Assembly (NCBI GenBank): GCA_017549145.1 | Contig: JAFYVM010000026.1 | Span: forward strand, 1 to 56,705 | Source: Bacteroidales bacterium | Lineage (GTDB): Bacteria > Bacteroidota > Bacteroidia > Bacteroidales > UBA932 | Direction of reading: 5' to 3' | DNA length: 56,705 bases | Part shown: in pieces, positions 51,663-56,705 of the stretch | Position numbering within the stretch: the stretch's first letter is position 1 | Layout: every line of letters starts with the position of its first letter | Position numbers and translations under genes: made by a program | The notes under the pieces: model-generated | Database searches by the model: none | The model's input: only the letters and a program-made list of their open reading frames with translations | What the model was told of the DNA's origin: nothing

Positions 51663-52460
51663 GAACAGACATAGATTCACAATCAACAACACTATCATAC
51701 CTGCCAATCCGGTCGCACCATAAAGAAGATCGTTGGCAGGTGTTATTATCATCAGGGTCAGACCTGCCACAGCATTGAATGTACCATGCATAATCGCAGG
51801 AACAATCACAGATCCACTTTTCTGTCTGAAATACATCAATATCGGAGTCATCAGCACGCAGAATACAACCATAAGAAAGACTCCAACTACCGGGTGTTGA
51901 GGATAATTATGACCATTGAGAATGATTGGGGCATGCCATAATCCCCAGATAATACCAGTACATAGGGCAACTTTCCAGAACTTTTTGCCACTGAACATAT
52001 TCAACAGGAATCCTCTCCATGCAATCTCTTCACCAAGAGCAAATACTGCATTTATAGTCACTCCTGAAAGCAATCCGCTTAGCATTGTCACTCCGATGAA
52101 TCCCCAAACTCCTAAACCCTCAGGCATAGCTTGAAGGACCATCTTCATTGTCTCGTTATCAGGTGTCCACTTTGCTCCTGGCATAAGTAGAGTCATACCG
52201 ACAATGGCAAGGGCAATTATAGGAATCAGCAACCAACCTATTACCCACCAGCGATTGAATTTGAAAGAGATTCCCACTCCGTTCAATATCGGTTCCTTGC
52301 AAAGTACTTGCGTTATAATGACTGCAAGGGTTGGAATGAACATAACTCCAGCGCTAAGCACATATTTGAGAATAGGGGCACTGAAATGCATAGCCACCCC
52401 TACTCCAATCATTGGAAGGAAGGCGGCAAGAATAAATATTATAAGTTTCTTTCTGTCCAT
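51633..52460 (-). CDS. CPBP family intramembrane metalloprotease
   Basis: This 275-aa multi-pass membrane protein of the CAAX protease/bacteriocin-processing (Abi) family contains ALGEEIAWRGFLLNMF (EExxxR) at about residues 140-155, IWGLWHAPIIL with the second catalytic His, and IMHGTFNAVAGL with the third motif. About eight hydrophobic helices surround them. Such proteases cleave within or near the membrane; the substrate is unknown. A minus-strand TAATTTTG at 52466-52473 is very close to the ATG. It is convergent with the ECF/membrane-protein pair and overlaps it by 30 nt. Confidence 0.9.
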   Translation of the reverse strand: MDRKKLIIFILAAFLPMIGVGVAMHFSAPILKYVLSAGVMFIPTLAVIITQVLCKEPILNGVGISFKFNRWWVIGWLLIPIIALAIVGMTLLMPGAKWTPDNETMKMVLQAMPEGLGVWGFIGVTMLSGLLSGVTINAVFALGEEIAWRGFLLNMFSGKKFWKVALCTGIIWGLWHAPIILNGHNYPQHPVVGVFLMVVFCVLMTPILMYFRQKSGSVIVPAIMHGTFNAVAGLTLMIITPANDLLYGATGLAGMIVLLIVNLCLFLFDRFVSKE

Positions 52461-52506
52461 GAAAGCAAAATTAGCAAAAACTATGACACCATAAAGAATA
52501 AATTCC

Positions 52507-52514
52507 TAAATTTG
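52507..52514 (+). promoter_or_regulatory. -7 box for DUF4988 lipoprotein gene
   Basis: TAAATTTG fits TAnnTTTG and lies 35 nt before the ATG; no -33 match seen. Confidence 0.4.
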
Positions 52515-52549
52515 AAGGGTATGTGAAACCGACTTAATCAGATTGTATT

Positions 52550-54754
52550 ATGAAGAAACTTCTTAACGTTTTTACATTATGCCTTAGCCTATTCCTAGGT
52601 ATATCCTGCAAATACGACGATTCGGAATTATGGACAGCTGTAAACGATCATGAGGAAAGAATAGCCAAACTGGAGATACTATGCAATCAGCTAAATACCA
52701 ATATTTTATCTCTTAAGACAATCGTAACCGTCCTTAATGAAAAAGATTTTGTAACTGGTTTTGCTCCCATCAATGAGAATGGAACAGAAATAGGTTACAC
52801 AATCATTTTTGCATCCGGAAAATCTATAACTATCTATCATGGTAAAGATGGACGTACTCCTGTCATTGGAATCAGAAAAGATTCTGATGGGATATACTAT
52901 TGGACACTAAATGGAGAATGGCTGCTAGATGACTCCAATCAAAAAATACCAGCATACGATAATGATTATAAAAATGGTGTCACTCCTCAACTCAAGATAG
53001 AAGATGATGAGTGGTACGTTTCATATGACAAAGGTGAATCATGGGAGAAATTGGAAAATATACCAGATGACGCTGACACTGAAACAGAAATAACATACGA
53101 CTCAGAAAACATCTATATCACTTTGCCAGATGATACAATCTTAGAAATTCCGCGTTATCCGGTATACAATGAAACCACCATCTACTTGAAGACTATATCT
53201 GAACAGACTGTGACTTTTGCCGGTACACTGAAACTAGATTCGAGCAATTATGAATATGGTGTAATCATATCAGAAGAATCTACATTAGACTTTACTTCCG
53301 CGAGATTGGTTCCAATCATTGAATGGGATGAAAAAGGAGAATTCACAAAGATTGTAGACGGGCTTAAAAGCGCTAAACAATATTACTATGCTTCATATAT
53401 TATGTCAGACGGAGCATATGATATCAGCAGCATCAAATCTTTTGTCACAAAAGCTATCAAAATAACTACTACTTCAGCTATCACTGAAATCGGAACCAAC
53501 AGTGCCAAAATATTGTTGAACTGGGACATGTCTGCATTTGATCCTGACATCAAAATCGGGCTTAAATTTCGCAATGCTAGTACCAATGAACCTTGGCAAA
53601 ATTATAATGCAGAAACTAATGAGGCAAAAGGATCTCATATATTTAGTATGAACTCTCTAGACATCGATGCCACATACGAGTATGGGCCATATTATGAAGT
53701 TGCAGGCACAGAACATATCGGAGATATCGGATATTTTGATTTTGTATCAGATCCTACTGAATTTATAGGTCTCATAGTCAAGGTTGACAAGAATGTCATC
53801 AAAGCTGACGGCACAGATGCAGCAACAATATCAGTGTTTTTGGGTGGTGCCAACAAGACCAATGAGGCAACATTCTACAATAAAACGACTTATGAAGACA
53901 TTACATTGACTGATGGCAAGTTCAAAACCGATGTTTCAGGAATCCATCATATTATCGTACGACATGGCTCTCTGTCTGAAGATATTCAGATTCAAGCCAT
54001 TAAACACGATATTCCTGACATAATCACAGATAATCATGTAGGAAGAACCAACTTTAAAAACAGAGCATTTCTTCTCAATCATACTGGACTAGAGTGTATG
54101 TTCAGCTATTATATGGAACAACTGCTTGATTCACTTTACCAGGCAGGAACTATTCCAGATAAAGCAATACTTGTTGCAGCCCATTCTTATATGAAAAATA
54201 ATACAACATATATTGCAGCACCAACTGTAGATGGATATCCAAGTTTACGACTCAATACGGGACCCCTTTACTGGAGTTCTGGCAGCAATCCAGATAATGT
54301 AGTAAACCATATTGATGATATCACTGCCTATGATGCATCAGCCGGTCTCTCAGTCAGTTCCGTTCTTTACAACAATTCTACAATTGTTGTCAAAGTAAGG
54401 GTAAAGGCTGGAACCGAAGGAAATTATAAAGCTGGAATCTATCTGTTAGAGAGTGGTGTAGCCGGTATTATGTCTGCCTATATTGATGGCGTACAAGTAT
54501 ATAAAACTTCTCATAATAATTGCGCCAGATATATCAGCGACATATGTGTTGACTCCGGTATCAACTTAGGCAAACTAAGCAAAGGAGAAACCGGGGACGC
54601 AGTCTTTGTAATAAACATCGACCCTAAATGGCAAGTAAACGCCCTGAATCTGGCTGCAACCGCATCAATGAAAGGAGACGATAGGGAATACACTACATGT
54701 AATGCAGTATACTGTCCTGTCAACGGCTCCGTTCCGTTTGAATATAACCAATAG
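52550..54754 (+). CDS. DUF4988-type surface lipoprotein
   Basis: This 734-aa protein has a lipoprotein signal (lipobox LGISC, Cys at about residue 20). A short coiled coil follows at about 25-60 (LWTAVNDHEERIAKLEILCNQLN) and then the DUF4988 region (GTEIGYTIIFASGKSITIYHGKDG and IYYWTLNGEWLLDDSNQKIPA), a domain common in Bacteroidetes surface lipoproteins. The middle part looks like immunoglobulin/fibronectin-type beta domains (TYEYGPYYEVAGTEHIGDIG; VDKNVIKADGTDAATISVFLGG, an invasin-like strand pattern). The C-terminal ~220 residues may carry a thioredoxin-like or other fold I cannot identify. It is not accompanied by SusC/SusD genes. AT-rich relative to the housekeeping genes. Confidence 0.8.
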   Translation: MKKLLNVFTLCLSLFLGISCKYDDSELWTAVNDHEERIAKLEILCNQLNTNILSLKTIVTVLNEKDFVTGFAPINENGTEIGYTIIFASGKSITIYHGKDGRTPVIGIRKDSDGIYYWTLNGEWLLDDSNQKIPAYDNDYKNGVTPQLKIEDDEWYVSYDKGESWEKLENIPDDADTETEITYDSENIYITLPDDTILEIPRYPVYNETTIYLKTISEQTVTFAGTLKLDSSNYEYGVIISEESTLDFTSARLVPIIEWDEKGEFTKIVDGLKSAKQYYYASYIMSDGAYDISSIKSFVTKAIKITTTSAITEIGTNSAKILLNWDMSAFDPDIKIGLKFRNASTNEPWQNYNAETNEAKGSHIFSMNSLDIDATYEYGPYYEVAGTEHIGDIGYFDFVSDPTEFIGLIVKVDKNVIKADGTDAATISVFLGGANKTNEATFYNKTTYEDITLTDGKFKTDVSGIHHIIVRHGSLSEDIQIQAIKHDIPDIITDNHVGRTNFKNRAFLLNHTGLECMFSYYMEQLLDSLYQAGTIPDKAILVAAHSYMKNNTTYIAAPTVDGYPSLRLNTGPLYWSSGSNPDNVVNHIDDITAYDASAGLSVSSVLYNNSTIVVKVRVKAGTEGNYKAGIYLLESGVAGIMSAYIDGVQVYKTSHNNCARYISDICVDSGINLGKLSKGETGDAVFVINIDPKWQVNALNLAATASMKGDDREYTTCNAVYCPVNGSVPFEYNQ

Positions 54755-54844
54755 TTGTATTGTAAACCCTAAGTGGATATTCTCTGAAAGTATAGCATCA
54801 GATTCACGGATTAATAAATCCCCATACATAATTGATTGCTAATG

Positions 54845-54882
54845 CACTCTGACGAAAAAACAGCCATTTCTTTGTCAGAGTG
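54845..54882. terminator. Hairpin between convergent genes, likely bidirectional terminator
   Basis: CACTCTGAC at 54845-54853 pairs with GTCAGAGTG at 54874-54882, extended by AAA/TTT across a one-base bulge. It lies 90 nt after the DUF4988 lipoprotein stop and 25 nt after the end of the opposite broken gene. The plus strand continues with an AT-rich stretch rather than a clean T-tract. Confidence 0.5.
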
Positions 54883-54907
54883 ATTATATAAAATCCCAGA
54901 GCTGAAG

Positions 54908-55279
54908 TTATTTATTCTTAAGTCGTTTGAGAATTAGTATAAAAACAAGAATAAGGCCCCTGTCTACATTCTTACTCCAATGCGAACTATCAGTCACACA
55001 TAATTCATCCATCTCATTTGTGGTCGCTGCAGACAATTCTTCACTAAAGCGGCCATGATGAGTATACATATCCCATCATGATGCCCCACGACTTAGATTA
55101 TTCTCTGATTTCGATTCTGCAATAGCCGGCAAATCCACCTTTACAATCTTAGTAAGATTATTCGGATCTCTTGCTAAATCATGATGAGAAGTGTGAATTA
55201 CAAATGCAATAGCAGCGATCAAGCTAGAAGCCATCACTATTACCCATGTCCATCCGTAGATTCGTAATGCTTTCTTCAT
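54908..55279 (-). pseudogene. Small membrane-protein gene interrupted by an in-frame TGA
   Basis: The first 67 codons (start MKKALRIYGWTWVIVMASSL, a signal anchor at about residues 8-30) end at TGA 55078-55076 just after NNLSRGAS. The same frame then stays open for 55 more codons, reading WDMYTHHGRFSEELSAATTN and later DELCVTDSSHWSKN. It ends with a hydrophobic GLILVFILILKRLKNK tail and TAA at 54908. The downstream part looks like real protein, so a point mutation such as CGA to TGA is the simplest reading. Read-through is possible but less likely. Family unknown. Confidence 0.65.
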
Positions 55280-55336
55280 ATCATTAAATATTTATGCGTC
55301 TTTCAATATCTTAATGTCATAATGAAGAAAAGGTAA

Positions 55337-55957
55337 TCATTCCCTGTTCTTTATTTCCCTCTGCAGCAGTTCAAGAAACATGGCGCCATGCCCACCGTCC
55401 ATCTGTACGTGATGAAACTGGAAGGAGATCGGGAGAGTGGTCTTAAGCCACCCTTTGCGGTACTTACCCCACATTACCATCGGATTGCAGAACTTGTCTG
55501 TGTACTGGTTAACTATACAATCAAGCTCAGTCTGCACCATTGCAGAAGTTCCAACTATCATGGAGTCCTCTATGAAAGAGCTTTTACACTCTTCCGCTGC
55601 CTGTCTTGTTAAATTATTGTACGAATGAACAAACTTTGCAATATCCTCGGTAAACGGAATGTCGCATGAGTTGATTCCTCCCTCGCTATTATTGACAATG
55701 ACATTTACTGCAATGGCATCATAATGATATAGTTTGTCCTGCTCAGGAAGAAGATAGAACTCCTTAACCTGGGTTGCAGCCTTACCTATACACCAACAAA
55801 GAAGAGCATTGAACTTCACACCCGACTTCTTGCCTACTTTTAGCAAATTGCTCACATCAAAGGTTTTGGTAAGGGTAACCATCGGCATAGGAGATGTCAT
55901 CCACATTTCAAATGCCTCTGACCTGACCGTATCTTTTGGATTTACTTCTGTTTTCAT
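55337..55957 (-). CDS. Chloramphenicol acetyltransferase-like protein
   Basis: This 206-aa protein has the CAT trimeric acyltransferase fold. The catalytic histidine motif reads FQFHHVQMDGGHGAMFLELLQ at about residues 180-200, the NPMVMWGKY segment precedes it, and the N-terminal FEMWMTSPMPMVTLTKTFDVSNLL matches the family. Many Bacteroidota CAT-like proteins are not resistance determinants, and the usual HHAVCDG is altered to HHVQMDG. The acyl acceptor is therefore unknown. There is no signal peptide. It is monocistronic as far as can be seen, with no consensus promoter upstream. Confidence 0.87.
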   Translation of the reverse strand: MKTEVNPKDTVRSEAFEMWMTSPMPMVTLTKTFDVSNLLKVGKKSGVKFNALLCWCIGKAATQVKEFYLLPEQDKLYHYDAIAVNVIVNNSEGGINSCDIPFTEDIAKFVHSYNNLTRQAAEECKSSFIEDSMIVGTSAMVQTELDCIVNQYTDKFCNPMVMWGKYRKGWLKTTLPISFQFHHVQMDGGHGAMFLELLQREIKNRE

Positions 55958-56088
55958 GCTGTAAAGTTATACAAAAAAGAGACATCCCCGCCCTTTCAAC
56001 TTCACTCAGGGCAAAAAGATCAGGATGCCTGTTTACAAATTACCTATTAAGTGCACAACCCACCTTTGTCCCTCCGCCACACCAACAA

Positions 56089-56221
56089 TCCATCCACGGA
56101 ATTGAGCTTTTGGTGGACAAACCATGCCTTCAACCTATGTCCATCCACGAAATTGGCCTTTTGGTGGACAAACCATGCCTTCAACCTATGTCCATCCACG
56201 AAATTGAGCTTTTGGTGGACA
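56089..56221. repeat. 51-bp tandem repeat, 2.6 copies
   Basis: Copies occupy 56089-56139, 56140-56190 and a partial 56191-56221. The first two differ at 3 of 51 positions. Each starts TCCATCCACG and contains CTTTTGGTGGACA; the copies at 56140 and 56191, with the base before them, can form a GTCCA-CCA/TGG-TGGAC stem with a one-base bulge. Unit length is 17 codons, so the array is open in a frame on each strand. The 367-bp gap 55958-56324 contains only this array, the terminator below and unremarkable DNA. Confidence 0.92.
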
Positions 56222-56240
56222 TCCCCCCTGATTGGTAACA

Positions 56241-56270
56241 AAAAAAGAGATACCCCACCCGGAGTATCTC
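56241..56270 (-). terminator. Intrinsic terminator of GGGtGRT gene
   Basis: Minus-strand GAGATAC/GTATCTC (7 bp, 10-nt loop) is followed by TTTTTT, about 55 nt after the stop codon. Confidence 0.85.
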
Positions 56271-56324
56271 TATGTCCCAACGCAGTTGGGAGGGATTTAG
56301 TTTTTCAACCGTCCCTCCCTGCGA

Positions 56325-56705
56325 TTACTTATTAAGTGCAGTAGCAACGTCAACAGCACAAGCTACAGTACAACCTACCATTGGGTTGTTACCGATGCCG
56401 AGGAATCCCATCATTTCAACGTGTGCTGGAACTGATGAAGATCCTGCGAACTGAGCGTCTGAGTGCATACGACCCATTGTGTCAGTCATACCGTATGAAG
56501 CTGGACCAGCAGCCATGTTATCTGGGTGAAGTGTACGGCCTGTACCACCACCTGAAGCTACTGAGAAGTAAGGCTTACCTGCAAGTACGCGCTCCTTCTT
56601 GTAAGTACCAGCTGTTGGATGCTGGAAACGTGTAGGGTTTGTTGAGTTACCAGTGATTGATACGTCAACACCCTCGTGCCACATGATTGCAACACCCTCG
56701 CGAAC
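56325..56705 (-). CDS. GGGtGRT-family protein, partial (5' end beyond window)
   Basis: The last 126 codons of a minus-strand gene are present, and the reading frame runs off the window edge in frame. The family-defining motif is visible in FSVASGGGTGRTLHPDNMAA, followed by SYGMTDTMGRMHSDAQFAG, VPAHVEMMGFLGIGNNPMVG and the C-terminus VACAVDVATALNK. Full-length members are about 330 aa, so roughly the C-terminal 40 percent is here. The family is widespread in anaerobes and has no established function that I know of. Codon use looks like that of highly expressed genes in the window (glmM, GH3), an impression not counted. Confidence 0.8.
   Translation of the reverse strand, partial: VREGVAIMWHEGVDVSITGNSTNPTRFQHPTAGTYKKERVLAGKPYFSVASGGGTGRTLHPDNMAAGPASYGMTDTMGRMHSDAQFAGSSSVPAHVEMMGFLGIGNNPMVGCTVACAVDVATALNK

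Noticed and set aside
55337-55957. Chloramphenicol resistance gene
   Set aside because: The CAT fold is clear, but the active-site context is HHVQMDG and no mobile-element context exists, so resistance cannot be claimed.
56089-56221. CRISPR array
   Set aside because: Copies are contiguous with no variable spacers, only 2.6 units exist and there are no cas genes.
56047-56280. Minus-strand 77-codon open frame with 17-residue repeats across the tandem array
   Set aside because: It is open only because the 51-bp unit is a multiple of three; the opposite strand is open as well, and its 3' part runs through a terminator hairpin. No promoter or conserved start is seen.

Overview
This 56.7 kb window is chromosomal DNA from a Bacteroidota bacterium, most likely order Bacteroidales. 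Three things point there. Promoters repeatedly match the Bacteroidetes form TTTG-N19/20-TAnnTTTG. Gene content is typical of the group: DUF5683, DUF4988, WG-repeat proteins, GH3 and GH95 lipoproteins, a short-LID adenylate kinase, type B L31 and a GGGtGRT protein. There is almost no Shine-Dalgarno signal. Family or genus cannot be fixed from the sequence alone. I see no insertion sequence, prophage, integrase or CRISPR array.

Layout. 1-7.9 kb: tRNA-Val, priA, an orphan PqqD-like gene, then a minus-strand block (small acidic protein; ClC channel, Tex and a glycerophosphodiesterase). 8-12.7 kb: YgiQ radical SAM protein, rpmE2, and a glmM/DUF1343 amino-sugar pair. 12.8-20.6 kb: DUF486 membrane protein, tRNA-Glu, a diacylglycerol-kinase-type lipid kinase, parA-parB-DUF5683-LysM lytic transglycosylase, and a helix-hairpin-helix outer-membrane-type protein. 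20.7-25.4 kb: a tightly coupled operon hpt-adk-PHP protein-EptA-like phosphoethanolamine transferase-second lipid kinase. 25.4-34.9 kb: GH3 lipoprotein, htpG, acyl-CoA ligase, HAD hydrolase, purT and an OmpA-family protein. 35-42.9 kb: an acyltransferase-3/methyltransferase/FKBP/DUF418 operon, a GH95 lipoprotein and a PIF1-like helicase.

43-56.7 kb is the accessory part. It carries two WG-repeat proteins, a zinc-ribbon membrane protein, a MORN/YD-repeat-like secreted protein, mtgA, an ECF sigma factor with a membrane partner, a CPBP protease, a DUF4988 lipoprotein and a CAT-like acetyltransferase. It also holds decay products: remnants of Gfo/Idh/MocA oxidoreductase genes, a small membrane-protein gene cut by an in-frame TGA, and a 51-bp tandem repeat. 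The window closes inside a GGGtGRT-family gene.

The most system-like unit is 20.7-25.4 kb. EptA enzymes release diacylglycerol, the kinase beside it could recycle that diacylglycerol, and a membrane-anchored PHP-type phosphoesterase of unknown role sits between adk and eptA with overlapping start and stop codons. Other points worth checking are a signal-less divergent DUF1343 protein coupled to glmM, and intrinsic terminators placed directly in front of the next co-directional start codon.
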